Assembly (NCBI RefSeq): GCF_025263265.1
Contig: NZ_CP079869.1
Coordinates: 4,774,001 to 4,838,000, forward strand
Direction: 5' to 3'
Source of the DNA: Mycobacterium sp. SMC-4
GTDB taxonomy: Bacteria; Actinomycetota; Actinomycetes; Mycobacteriales; Mycobacteriaceae
DNA: 64,000 nucleotides
Made by a program: the position numbers and the translations under genes. Each line of letters opens with the position of its first letter. Within the stretch, counting starts at the first letter, position 1. Under the pieces are notes generated by a model, which was given only the letters and a program-made list of their open reading frames with translations, was not told the DNA's origin and ran no database searches. Shown in pieces: positions 26,329-35,205 of the stretch.

Positions 26329-26340
26329 GAACCTGTTCTA
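26327..26340. promoter_or_regulatory. KstR operator, DUF1214-SDR-sulfotransferase operon
   Basis: TAGAACCTGTTCTA fits TnnAACnnGTTnnA, 12 bp before the GTG at 26315. The IclR gene starts divergently 62 bp away, so it may be affected too. Confidence 0.92.
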
Positions 26341-26389
26341 TCAGGAGTCAATATATCGACCGCAACGTTCCAAATATGGACCGGAAGGA

Positions 26390-26395
26390 TAGGGT
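26390..26395 (+). promoter_or_regulatory. -10 box of the IclR gene, likely leaderless
   Basis: TAGGGT stands 6 nt before the ATG at 26402 and fits TANNNT. No ribosome-binding site is seen before this ATG. Confidence 0.4.
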
Positions 26396-26401
26396 GAGTC
26401 C

Positions 26402-27304
26402 ATGTCATCGCCGTTGACGCCCGGACGCGCGTCACCCCCGACCGACCGGGTGATCCGCATCCTGGATTTCCTCGCCGGTCGTCCCCGGGAACACTTCGGG
26501 GTGTCCGAATTGGCCCGGCGGGTGGAGCTGAGCAAGCCCACCTGCCTGGGGATCGTGACCGCGTTGGCCGAGGCGGGCTACCTGGTACGCGACCCCGGCG
26601 ACAAGACGTATCGGCTGGGGCCGTCACTGATCACGCTCGGCCACCGGGCTCAGGAGTCGATGCGCGTCAGCCCTGCCGCCCACGACCAGTTGCGGCTGCT
26701 GTCCTCGCGTTTCGGCGCGACGGCGGCGCTGTCGGCCGTCATCGATGACCGCATCACGCTGCTGGATCTGGCCGCCCCGCCCGGAGCGCGGCCCGGGGTG
26801 GAGGTGGGCCAGAGTTATCCGTTCGCGCCACCGGTCGGGTTGATGTTCGTCCTCTGGGACGACGAGGCCGAGCAGGAATGGCTGCGCAAGCCGCCCACCA
26901 TTCCGCTGCGCACCGACACCGAACGACTCAAGCGGGTGGTCGCATGCTGCCGCGCCGATGGCTACCTGGTGGAGCGGCAGACTCCGGGGGGCCGGCGGCT
27001 GTATTCCCTGATGGCGGGGATGCCCACCGAGCTGCCCGACGAGTTGCGGGCCCTGCTGGGTGAATTGGTCTCCGATATCGGCGAACGGGTGTATCTGCGC
27101 GACGAGAACACCGGACGCAGAAGACACGACATCAGCGTCATCTCCGCGCCGGTATTCGACCACTACCGCCGGCAGGTCATGGTTGCTTCCATGCAGGTCG
27201 GGAAACCGTTGACCGACAACGAGATCACCGAGCGCGCACGCGCGGTGGTCGCGACCGCCGACGCCGTCACGCGTCAATTGGGTGGCACCGCACCCGAGCG
27301 GTGA
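26402..27304 (+). CDS. IclR-family transcriptional regulator
   Basis: A 300-residue regulator. The N-terminal winged helix is in RVIRILDFLAG, FGVSELARRVELSKPTCLGIVTALAEAGYLVRD and KTYRLGPSLITLG (residues 16-79). The effector domain follows, with SAVIDDRITLLDLAAPPG and YPFAPPVGLMFVLWDDE. IclR proteins sense small acids or aromatics. It is divergent from the KstR-controlled DUF1214 operon, so it may tune it or respond to a steroid fragment; this is inferred. M. tuberculosis has no equivalent here. It ends 3 bp from the convergent PGRS-like gene. Confidence 0.85.
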   Translation: MSSPLTPGRASPPTDRVIRILDFLAGRPREHFGVSELARRVELSKPTCLGIVTALAEAGYLVRDPGDKTYRLGPSLITLGHRAQESMRVSPAAHDQLRLLSSRFGATAALSAVIDDRITLLDLAAPPGARPGVEVGQSYPFAPPVGLMFVLWDDEAEQEWLRKPPTIPLRTDTERLKRVVACCRADGYLVERQTPGGRRLYSLMAGMPTELPDELRALLGELVSDIGERVYLRDENTGRRRHDISVISAPVFDHYRRQVMVASMQVGKPLTDNEITERARAVVATADAVTRQLGGTAPER

Positions 27305-27307
27305 CGA

Positions 27308-28999
27308 TCAGTCCGAGGCGGATCCGCTGCGACCGGCCCCACCGTCGCCACCGGCTCCGCCGGAACCGCCGCTGGTCCCGGACGGCCCGCTGCCGGAGCT
27401 CCCGGCGCTACCCGCGCTACCCGGGGAGATCCCGCCGCCGGAGTTGTACGCCGAGCCACCGTTGCCGCCCTTACCACCGGCGCCGCCGGTGCCGCCGGTG
27501 CCGTCGAGACCGCTGCCTCCGGTGGCGCCATCGCGGCCGAAGATGCCACCCTTGCCGCCCTCGGCTCCAGCGCCTCCGATACCGGCGTCGCCGCCGGCTC
27601 CGCCGTCGCCGCCCCGTCCACCGGTGCCGCCGTCGGCATTGCCGGGATAGGTGACCAGGGTCGGGCTGAATTTCAGGTTCTGGATCCCGCCCGCCCCACC
27701 GAGACCGCCATTGCCGCCATTGCCGCCGGTCGCCCCGTCGCCGCCGTCGCCGCCGTCGCCGCCGCCTCCCCCTGCGCCGCCGTTGCCTACCAGCAGACCG
27801 CCGCGACCTCCGGTGCCTCCCGCGCCGCCGCTGGTGCCGCTGGAGCCGGCTGTGCCCGCTCCACCATTGCCACCGTTTCCGCCGTGTCCGCCGGCCGCAA
27901 CGCCGGTCGGTTCGGTATTCGACGAGAAGATGACGGCTGTCGCGTTGTTCCCGTTGCCGCCATTGCCGCCATTGCCGCCGCCGGGACCGCCGTTACCGCC
28001 GTTACCGCCGTTACCGGCCGTCGCGTCATAGCGCGCAGATCCGCCACCGCCCCAGCCGCCGTTGCCGCCGGGCGCGCCCGGGACGTCGGTGTCCCCGCCG
28101 TTGCCGCCGTTACCGCTGACGGCGATCGACGTGCTGTTGTTCGGTCCCGTCGACTGGGCGCCCTGGCCGCGGCCACCGTGTCCACCGCCGGTGGCCCCTT
28201 CGCCGCCGGGCGCGCCATTGCCGGCGTTGGCGCCGATGACGGTTCCACTTGCCGACAGTGAGGGAGCGCCGGTGAAGTCCGGAGTGCCGGTGGCAGCCCG
28301 CGTACCGTCCCAGGCCGGGTTGACACCGTCGGCGCCGTCGAAGCCTGCTCCACCGCTACCGCCGTTGCCGCCATTGCCGATCAACGTGTACTTGCCGACA
28401 CTGCCGCCGTTGCCGCCGTTGCCGCCGTTGTGGATCGCGTCACCGGCAGCGCCGTTGCCGGCGTTACCCCCGCTGCCGATCAGGGCGAAGATGCCCGCGT
28501 TGCCGCCGTTACCCCCGGCGCCGTCGCGGAAGCCGAGGACACCGTCGGCGCCGTGACCGCCGTTGCCGCCGAACCATCCGCCGTTGCCGCCGTTGCCCCC
28601 GTTGACCCCGTTGCCGCCCTTGCCGAACAGCAGCCCGCCGTTCTGGCCGTCCGGGTTGTCCTCGGTGCCGTCCTTGCCGTTGCAGATCCATCCGCAGGAG
28701 TTGCTCAGTGCGGCGGCCAACCCGTCGGCGGTGAGCGCTGTGTAGTTCGTCGGACCGCCGCCGCTGCTGCTGCGCCGCTCGCCCTCGAGCCACCAGGGTG
28801 GCGCCCCGGAAGGGCTCAACGGGGCGAGAACCGAGTCGAACGACACCAGGTTCACGGCCACAGATTCCGGCGCTGATGCACCGTTGGGAGAATCGAGCAA
28901 CGTACCTAGCCCAGTTAATGCGAGTCCGCCGGCTCCGAGAAAACTACTCACGCGGAGCACTGCTTTAGGCTTTGAGCTGGCAATTCTATGCTTAGGCAC
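27308..28999 (-). CDS. PGRS-like Gly-Asn-rich protein, MPKH type (copy 1)
   Basis: About 563 residues. GTG 28999 gives the start VPKHRIASSKPK, which mirrors the MPKHSKVRK start of the paralogue at 44061, has CAGGGG upstream and lies after a promoter-like TTGACA; the frame itself is open to 29083. A basic N-terminus is followed by a hydrophobic segment FLGAGGLALTGLGTLL, then ERRSSSGGGP, a cysteine pair SCGWIC, and about 450 residues of GGxGGN repeats like the PGRS domain of PE_PGRS proteins. There is no PE domain. It is probably exported or cell-wall-associated. Function unknown. Located where M. tuberculosis has PPE61/PPE62. Confidence 0.8.
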   Translation of the reverse strand: MPKHRIASSKPKAVLRVSSFLGAGGLALTGLGTLLDSPNGASAPESVAVNLVSFDSVLAPLSPSGAPPWWLEGERRSSSGGGPTNYTALTADGLAAALSNSCGWICNGKDGTEDNPDGQNGGLLFGKGGNGVNGGNGGNGGWFGGNGGHGADGVLGFRDGAGGNGGNAGIFALIGSGGNAGNGAAGDAIHNGGNGGNGGSVGKYTLIGNGGNGGSGGAGFDGADGVNPAWDGTRAATGTPDFTGAPSLSASGTVIGANAGNGAPGGEGATGGGHGGRGQGAQSTGPNNSTSIAVSGNGGNGGDTDVPGAPGGNGGWGGGGSARYDATAGNGGNGGNGGPGGGNGGNGGNGNNATAVIFSSNTEPTGVAAGGHGGNGGNGGAGTAGSSGTSGGAGGTGGRGGLLVGNGGAGGGGGDGGDGGDGATGGNGGNGGLGGAGGIQNLKFSPTLVTYPGNADGGTGGRGGDGGAGGDAGIGGAGAEGGKGGIFGRDGATGGSGLDGTGGTGGAGGKGGNGGSAYNSGGGISPGSAGSAGSSGSGPSGTSGGSGGAGGDGGAGRSGSASD

Positions 29000-29061
29000 G
29001 AGATCAACCCCTGGTTGCGATGTCGTCTTGCCACCCGCCGGTGGAACTTTGGTTAATATTG

Positions 29062-29090
29062 ACATAACCGTCGAGCCATTCAAATGTCAA
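29062..29090 (-). promoter_or_regulatory. Promoter-like sequence of PGRS-like gene copy 1
   Basis: On the minus strand TTGACA (29090-29085) is separated by 17 nt from TTATGT (29067-29062). Transcription from it would begin near 29055, downstream of the ATGs at 29083 and 29065. This supports the GTG start at 28999. Confidence 0.4.
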
Positions 29091-29106
29091 GCAGCCTGCA
29101 CGAGCG

Positions 29107-31182
29107 CTAGCTCGATGCCGCCAACACAAAGGGCAGTACCTCGGGGGCCCCGCCCGCGCGCAGCATTCGCGCAGCCATCGTCAGCGTCCAGCCCGTGTCG
29201 GTGTAGTCGTCGACGAGGAGTACCGGCCCGTCACAGTCGATTGTCGGCGGCTCCCACGCCTGGTTCAGCCCAGCAACCCGGTAGGCAGAGTTCGCGGCCG
29301 TGACGGGTCGGTGGTCGATCGCATAGGCCAGCACACCCAGGTTCGCCAGACGGCCGATCTGTGCCAGTCGCTCTACCGTCGACGAGATCAGCTTCGGGTG
29401 GGTGTGGGAGTCCAGTCCCATCACCGCGGCCGGACGATACTGCCAGTCCCAGGCTTTGAGCACGATGACGGCCGCGTCCACGACCTCGTCGGGGACGTCT
29501 TGGTCGGGTTCGGCCAGCAGACGCCGCAGACGTGCACCCCAACCCAGATCGGTGAGCCGTCCCACCGCCCGGCCAGAGCTCGCGCCGTCGGTGATCCGGC
29601 CGGACAGCTCAAGGCCCAGAGAACCCAGACCCGAGGGCCACTGTTTGCGGGTCGCGACCTCTACGCCCGGACGGCGGAGTCGTTGGCTGGTCACGGTCAA
29701 CGTTGCGTCGTCGACCGTCGAGGAATAGCGGTTCCCCGTGCAGTTGTCGCAGCGTCCACACTGCTCGCCTGCTGTCAGGTCGGGGTCGTCGAGTTGCCGG
29801 CGCAGGAACACCATCCGGCACCCTTCGGTGTTCTGGTAGTCGAGCATCGCCTGCTGTTCACGTCGGCGGGCCGCGTCGAGCGCGCGGTACCGGGGTTCGT
29901 CGTAGTCCCACGCCTGCCCGGTGGCCAGCCAGCCGCCTTTGACCCGGCGCACCGCGCCGTCGACGTCGAGCACCTTGAGCACCATCTCCAGCCGGGAACG
30001 GTTCAGGTCCACTTGGGCCTCCAGCGCCGGGGTGGACTGCGGCCGCTCGGTGTCGAGGGCGCGTATAACGTTGCGCACCAACACTTCCGGCGGGAACGCG
30101 ACCGAGGCGAAGTAGCGCCAGACATCCTGGTCCTCGGTCCCCGGCAGCAGGATCACTTCGGCACTGTCTGTCGCTCGCCCGGCGCGCCCGACCTGCTGGT
30201 AGTAGGCAATGGGCGACGACGGCGCACCCAGATGCACCACGAAGCCGAGATCGGGCTTGTCGAAACCCATTCCGAGCGCCGACGTGGCGACCAGCGCCTT
30301 GACCCGATTGCCGAGTAGATCGGTTTCCAGCTGTTCACGTTCGGCGGTGTCGGTGGCCCCGGTGTACGCCGCGACGGTGTGCCCCTGCTCGCGGAGCAGC
30401 CCGGCCACATCGTGGGCCTGGGCCACGGTCAGCGTGTAGACGATGCCACTGCCGGGTAGCGAATCCAGCTGCGCAGCAAGCCAAGAAGCCCGCCGGGCGG
30501 GCGTACCGACCTTCACCACCGACAACCGCAACGATTCGCGGTCCAGCCCGCCACGAAGCACCAACGTGTCTGCACCCCCGACCTCGAGCTGGGTGGCGAT
30601 ATCGCTGACCACCCGGTCGTTGGCGGTCGCGGTGGTGGCCAGCACCGGTACACCCGCACCGAGTTCGGAAATCAACGTGCGAATCCGCCGGTAGTCGGGG
30701 CGGAAATCGTGTCCCCAGTCCGACACACAGTGGGCTTCGTCGACGACCACCAGTCCGGCGTTCGCGGCCAGGGCCGGCAGGACGTTGTCCCGAAAATCGG
30801 GGTTGTTGAGGCGCTCCGGGCTGACCAGCAGCACGTCGAGATCCCCGGCGGCGACCCGGCGGTGAATGGAGTCCCACTCGGTGACGTTGCCGGAGTTGAT
30901 CGTGGCCGCGTGCACGCCGGCCCGCTGCGCGGCAGCGACCTGGTTGCGCATCAGCGCCAGCAGCGGCGACACGATGACCGTCGGACCCAGGCCGGCGGCG
31001 CGCAGCAGCTTCGCGGCGATGAAGTACACCGCCGACTTGCCCCAACCGGTGCGCTGTACGACCAACGCCCGTCGACGCGCGACGACCAGCGCTTCTATCG
31101 CTGTCCACTGGTCGTCACGCAGTCGGGCATCGGGGCCGGCCAGTCCCTCGAGCAGCGCCTGCGCCTCGGTTCTGGTTGCCAT
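29107..31182 (-). CDS. RecQ-like helicase with C-terminal phosphoribosyltransferase-like domain
   Basis: A 691-residue superfamily 2 helicase. Motif I is QRTGWGKSAVYF (near residue 45), motif II VVVDEAHCVSDWGHDFRPDY, motif III ATTATAND, motif VI VGRAGRATDSAE. The RecQ zinc site is a cysteine set, CRMVFLRRQL and CGRCDNC (near 430-455). Instead of an HRDC domain it ends with VLLVDDYTDTGWTLTMAARMLRAGGA, the PRPP-binding signature of type I phosphoribosyltransferases such as ComF. It unwinds DNA in repair. ATG 31182 begins MATRTEAQAL; the frame runs further up without homology. It is divergent from the SARP gene. Confidence 0.85.
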   Translation of the reverse strand: MATRTEAQALLEGLAGPDARLRDDQWTAIEALVVARRRALVVQRTGWGKSAVYFIAAKLLRAAGLGPTVIVSPLLALMRNQVAAAQRAGVHAATINSGNVTEWDSIHRRVAAGDLDVLLVSPERLNNPDFRDNVLPALAANAGLVVVDEAHCVSDWGHDFRPDYRRIRTLISELGAGVPVLATTATANDRVVSDIATQLEVGGADTLVLRGGLDRESLRLSVVKVGTPARRASWLAAQLDSLPGSGIVYTLTVAQAHDVAGLLREQGHTVAAYTGATDTAEREQLETDLLGNRVKALVATSALGMGFDKPDLGFVVHLGAPSSPIAYYQQVGRAGRATDSAEVILLPGTEDQDVWRYFASVAFPPEVLVRNVIRALDTERPQSTPALEAQVDLNRSRLEMVLKVLDVDGAVRRVKGGWLATGQAWDYDEPRYRALDAARRREQQAMLDYQNTEGCRMVFLRRQLDDPDLTAGEQCGRCDNCTGNRYSSTVDDATLTVTSQRLRRPGVEVATRKQWPSGLGSLGLELSGRITDGASSGRAVGRLTDLGWGARLRRLLAEPDQDVPDEVVDAAVIVLKAWDWQYRPAAVMGLDSHTHPKLISSTVERLAQIGRLANLGVLAYAIDHRPVTAANSAYRVAGLNQAWEPPTIDCDGPVLLVDDYTDTGWTLTMAARMLRAGGAPEVLPFVLAASS

Positions 31183-31264
31183 CAGCCCATCGTGCCCGGC
31201 GGGTCCGACGCGACACCGACAGGGCGTGCAACTTACCGGTATATATGGCCCGCGATCTGCGCAT

Positions 31265-34200
31265 ATGGTTATCTCCGTGGAAGGACGCGGAAGCGACACC
31301 GTGTTAGGAGAGCCGCTCTTCGGCATCCTCGGACCGCTGACGTTGAGCAACGAGGCAGGCCGACCGGTCGACATCGGTGGGCGTAAACAGCGAGAGCTAC
31401 TCGCGGCGCTGCTACTCGACGCCAACCGCGTGATCTCTCACGCCAGGCTTGTCGATGCACTCTGGGCGGGCGGTCCCCCGGCCAGTGTCGAGGTCACGTT
31501 GCGTGCGCACGTCTCACGTCTGAGGTCTCGGTTGGCAGAAGCTGGAGCAGAGAATGCGCTCGTGTCCCGCCCCGGTGGCTACGGCCTGTTTCTGAAGCCT
31601 GAGCAGATCGACGCGCGACGTTTCGAAAAGTTGCTTTCCGACGGCCAGCAAGCGCTTCGACACAACGATCCCGATGGCGCCGCCGACCTGCTCGCCTCCG
31701 CACTGCGGTCGTGGCGCGGAGAGGTACTCCAAGACCTTCACCATCCCGACTTTGCGGCAGCTGAGGCCGCGCGGTTGAGCGAGCTCCGACTGGTCGCGAT
31801 CGAACTTCGGATCCAAGCCGACCTCATGCTCGGTGGCCACGCCGCGGTCATTCCCGAACTCGAACGCCTCATCGTGGATCATCCTTTTCGGGAGACCCTG
31901 CACCGGCAGCTGATGCTCGCGCTATACCAGTCCGGCAGACAGGTGCAGGCGCTCGCCGTAGGCACCGAGATTCGCCGTCGTCTCGCCGATGAACTCGGCG
32001 TCGACCCCGGTCCTGAGTTGCGCGACCTCGAGAGCGCGATCCTCCACCATGATCCGTCGCTGCGTCCCGGCGCATCGACAACGCGGGACGCCACGGTCAG
32101 CTTGCCGCCGGTCACCCCGACCAAGTACCGTCCGCCGGCCGCACCGCGAACGCCGGTGGCCCGGGACCGCTTGATCGACGCGCTGCGCGCTGGCGGTCAC
32201 CGGCGGCTCTTCCTCATCCACGGGCCGGCCGGATTCGGCAAGACAACGCTGGCCGCGCAATGGCGCGAAACACTTCTCGCCCAAGGGGAGACCGTCGCGT
32301 GGTTCACCATCGACGGCGACGACGACAACGTCGTCTGGTTTCTCGCGCACCTGATCGACGCGGTCGGCGGCGTCCGCGCGTTGAGCGAGGAGTTACGCGG
32401 CGCCGTGAATGATCACGACGCCGATGCCCAGCGGAGAGTGCTTGCGTCTCTGATCAACGAGCTGGAGCATTCCGGGTCGCCGTTCTGGCTCGTCATCGAC
32501 GACTGGCACCGGGTGACCGACGCGGCGACCATTGCGGCACTGACCTACTTGCTCCACCACGGCGGTGAACATCTACGCGTCGTTGTGACAAGCCGTAGTC
32601 GTGCACATCTTCCCCTGGGCCGGATGCGGGTCAGCGATCAGTTGGTGGAAATCGATACCGCAGCTTTACGTTTCGACCAGTCCGAAGCGCGGCGCTTCCT
32701 GCTGCATGCGCGCGGACTGTCACTCAACGACGCGGATGTGGCCACCCTGGGGGCAACCACCGAGGGGTGGATCGCGGCGTTGCAGCTGGTTTCGCTGTCG
32801 CTGCGCGAGAACTCCGATCCGGCGACACTGATCCAGAGCTTGTCGGGTCATCACAGCGGGCTCGGCGAATACCTCGCCGAAAACGTTCTGGACTCCCTCG
32901 AATCGAGCATGCTCGACTTTCTCATGGCCACCTCGCTGCCCGAGCGCGTCACCGGCGACCTGGCCTGCGCGCTGGCAGGGGTGACCAACGGGCAGGCAAT
33001 GCTCGAAGAGGTGGAGAACCGCGACCTGTTCCTGCGTCGACTCGATGACGAGCGGGGCTGGTTCCAGTACCACCAACTGTTCGCCGACTTTCTGCAGCGC
33101 CGACTCGAATGCGGCGATCCCGACCGCATCACGCAGTTACACGCGAAAGCTTCGCGCTGGTTCGCCGACCACCACATGCTCCACGAGGCGATCAGCCACG
33201 CGGTGTCCGCGGGTGACGAGGACCGCGCGATCGAACTGATCGAACATCAGAGCATAGAGTTCGAGCAGCGGGCGCAACTGCCGATGCTGCAGACTCTGGT
33301 TGCCGGCCTTCCGCCACGTATCGTCACCCCGAGTCCGAGGCTGCAGCTCTTCCTGGCCCGCGCCAACAGCCTGCTGCAGCAGCCCGCCGCGGCCCGCGCG
33401 GCACTCGACGCGTTCGACGCCGCCTTGCAGGCCCTGACATTGCCGGAGTCCGAATCACGCGCCATGCGTATCGAGGCAGATGTCTTCCGCGCGCTCGTCG
33501 AAGTCTGGGCCGACCACGGTGCCGGCGTCGAGGAGCTGCTTGACCCGTGTCTGTCCGATCCGGATTCTGTGTCGCCTTTCGTGGTTGCCACAGCGGCGAA
33601 CATCGCCTCATTCGTCGCGACATGTCGGTTCGACTTCACCGCGGCACGCAGATGGCAGGACTGGGCCGATGTGTACCACCGTCGGTCCGGCACATCATTC
33701 GTCCTGATCTACGGGCACTGTCTGGCTGCGATGGCATCGAACCAAGAACTCGACGCGGTCGAGACGCAACGCCGACTCCGCGAAGCGGTCCGCCTCGCAA
33801 AGACATCCGGCGCCCCGACGTCGCATGCTGCGCGCGTGGCCTATGCGCTGTCCGCCGAGTTCCTCTACGAGCGCGATCAGGTGGACGAAGCCGAGCGGCT
33901 TCTCGAAGAGAGCGGCGGCTTCGGCACGCCCGGCGGACCGCCGGTCGAATTCATGATCGCCCGCTGTGTCACCGGCGCACGAATCAAGATGCTGCGCGGA
34001 CAGCATGACGCCGCCGCTGAAATCCTAGACGGTGCAGCCAATGTCGCGGCCACCGCGGACTTGCCTCGATTGAGTGCTGCGGTGGCGACCGAGCGCATCC
34101 GGCTGGGCTTGCCGACGCCGCGGCACCCGATTCGGCAGGCCACCGACCGCGGGATCTTGCACGATGTCACCGCACAATTGCGCGACGAGTGTGCCACCCT

Positions 34201-34513
34201 CGCACTGCTGGACGACGATCCCGACCTCGCCTGCCGGCGCGCCGAGGGCTGGGTGAACCGGCTGGCAGCTCACCATCGTCCGCGGGCCCTGTTGAACGCC
34301 AACCGACTTTTCGCCGCCGCGCTGGCCGCCGCGGGTCGAGCCGATGAGGCCAGTCACGTCCTCGCCTGCGTCGCCGCACAATGCGCCGAAAGGGACATGG
34401 TCCGCTTCTTGCTCGACGGCGGACCGCACCTGGTGGCCCTGTTGCCCGGCCTGCGCAACCATCCCGGGGTTCGGCAGGACTTCCTGGAACAGGTGCTCAG
34501 CGCCGCGACCTGA
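31265..34513 (+). CDS. SARP/BTAD regulator with MalT-like ATPase
   Basis: About 1082 residues. Residues ~15-110 are an OmpR-type winged helix (PLFGILGPLTLSNEAGRPVDIGG, RKQRELLAALLLDANRVISHARLVDALW). A BTAD tetratricopeptide domain follows to ~260 (LFGG.. style WRGEVLQDLHHPDFAAAEAARL, ALYQSGRQVQALAVGTEIRRRLADELGVDPGPELRDLE). An NTPase domain has the P-loop GPAGFGKTT near 320 and WLVIDDWHRVTD as Walker B. The rest is helical repeat. This is the AfsR/MalT type of activator. ATG 31265 is chosen; GTG 31277 is also possible. It is directly followed by 11-bp-phased repeats and the small secreted-protein gene, its likely target. Confidence 0.85.
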   Translation: MVISVEGRGSDTVLGEPLFGILGPLTLSNEAGRPVDIGGRKQRELLAALLLDANRVISHARLVDALWAGGPPASVEVTLRAHVSRLRSRLAEAGAENALVSRPGGYGLFLKPEQIDARRFEKLLSDGQQALRHNDPDGAADLLASALRSWRGEVLQDLHHPDFAAAEAARLSELRLVAIELRIQADLMLGGHAAVIPELERLIVDHPFRETLHRQLMLALYQSGRQVQALAVGTEIRRRLADELGVDPGPELRDLESAILHHDPSLRPGASTTRDATVSLPPVTPTKYRPPAAPRTPVARDRLIDALRAGGHRRLFLIHGPAGFGKTTLAAQWRETLLAQGETVAWFTIDGDDDNVVWFLAHLIDAVGGVRALSEELRGAVNDHDADAQRRVLASLINELEHSGSPFWLVIDDWHRVTDAATIAALTYLLHHGGEHLRVVVTSRSRAHLPLGRMRVSDQLVEIDTAALRFDQSEARRFLLHARGLSLNDADVATLGATTEGWIAALQLVSLSLRENSDPATLIQSLSGHHSGLGEYLAENVLDSLESSMLDFLMATSLPERVTGDLACALAGVTNGQAMLEEVENRDLFLRRLDDERGWFQYHQLFADFLQRRLECGDPDRITQLHAKASRWFADHHMLHEAISHAVSAGDEDRAIELIEHQSIEFEQRAQLPMLQTLVAGLPPRIVTPSPRLQLFLARANSLLQQPAAARAALDAFDAALQALTLPESESRAMRIEADVFRALVEVWADHGAGVEELLDPCLSDPDSVSPFVVATAANIASFVATCRFDFTAARRWQDWADVYHRRSGTSFVLIYGHCLAAMASNQELDAVETQRRLREAVRLAKTSGAPTSHAARVAYALSAEFLYERDQVDEAERLLEESGGFGTPGGPPVEFMIARCVTGARIKMLRGQHDAAAEILDGAANVAATADLPRLSAAVATERIRLGLPTPRHPIRQATDRGILHDVTAQLRDECATLALLDDDPDLACRRAEGWVNRLAAHHRPRALLNANRLFAAALAAAGRADEASHVLACVAAQCAERDMVRFLLDGGPHLVALLPGLRNHPGVRQDFLEQVLSAAT

Positions 34514-34516
34514 CCG

Positions 34517-34546
34517 CGACAACAGCGCTGCAACAGATCTGCAACA
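34517..34546. promoter_or_regulatory. Three 11-bp-phased direct repeats, SARP-type operator
   Basis: CGACAACA (34517), CTGCAACA (34528) and CTGCAACA (34539) recur with an exact period of 11 bp and share CnnCAACA. SARP/BTAD activators bind heptameric direct repeats with this 11-bp spacing just upstream of, or over, the -35 region. They lie 3 bp after the SARP gene and 86 bp before the secreted-protein ATG. CACTGT near 34555 could serve as a poor -10, which is typical for activator-dependent promoters. Confidence 0.6.
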
Positions 34547-34631
34547 CCCCATGGCCACTGTTGTGGAGTCATCTCACACGGCGTTCGCGGGGGAATCAGC
34601 CGACGAGCCAATCGACTGAAGGAGCACACAG

Positions 34632-35093
34632 ATGAACACCACTTCTTTACGCAAACGCATGTCGGCTGCCGTAGTCGGCACGACAGCCGCGGCTCTGGCC
34701 GTCGGCGCACTCGTCCAGCCTGCGGTCTCACATGCGGAAAGGGTGTGGGACATCCAGGCGTGGGACACCTGCATGAAAGGCGTCCGCGAGAGAGAGGAGA
34801 AGGGCCAGATCAGTGTCCAACAAGCGCTGGAAGAAAAACGCTTTTGCTGCGACATGTCAGGTGGTGTGTGGTCTGCCGACGCCAACGGGTCGTTCTGCGC
34901 GGCCCCACCCGCGACGGCCCAGTCGGCACCACAGGCACCGTGGGATGCCGGACGGGCCCCCAGGCCACAGTCGGCGGGCGGCGGACAAACTCCGGCACCG
35001 AACGCGCCGCCACCCGCCTCAGGCGGCCCGGGGACTGTCACCGCGATTCCCAACCCGTCGGGCTGGGGATGGGGTTTCGGGTTCACCCCCTAG
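34632..35093 (+). CDS. Small secreted Cys-containing protein
   Basis: A 153-residue protein with a signal peptide: basic MNTTSLRKRMS, hydrophobic AAVVGTTAAALAVGALVQPAVS, and probable cleavage after HA near residue 36. The mature part has cysteines in DTCMKG, KRFCCDMSGG and GSFCAAPP, which suggests two disulfides, then a Pro/Gly/Ala-rich tail ending NPSGWGWGFGFTP. AAGGAG precedes the ATG. It is not recognised as any named family. It follows the SARP gene and the phased repeats, so it may be the output of that regulator; this is inferred. Confidence 0.75.
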   Translation: MNTTSLRKRMSAAVVGTTAAALAVGALVQPAVSHAERVWDIQAWDTCMKGVREREEKGQISVQQALEEKRFCCDMSGGVWSADANGSFCAAPPATAQSAPQAPWDAGRAPRPQSAGGGQTPAPNAPPPASGGPGTVTAIPNPSGWGWGFGFTP

Positions 35094-35205
35094 CCGAAGC
35101 GCGGCCTTGAGCTGACCAGACGATGACCGCCGGACCCCAGGCGAGCAGGGCCTGCGCCTTGTCGCGCGTGGTCGTCCGGCCATCGTGCTGGTGCAACCCG
35201 CTGGG

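Noticed and set aside
26350..26385. Imperfect inverted repeat around CGCAACGTTCC as an IclR operator
   Set aside because: The arms match too poorly to separate from chance.
27282..28556. Proline-rich plus-strand frames
   Set aside because: They are the complement of the GGN repeats of the PGRS-like gene; composition explains them fully.
29000..29083. Longer start for PGRS-like copy 1 at 29083 or 29065
   Set aside because: The promoter-like TTGACA/TTATGT would lie inside the coding part, and the paralogue's MPKH start matches GTG 28999.
35094..35205. In-frame extension of the hemolysin-III gene past its stop, reading about 35 residues
   Set aside because: No start codon with a ribosome-binding site and no homology; kept only as unexplained sequence.
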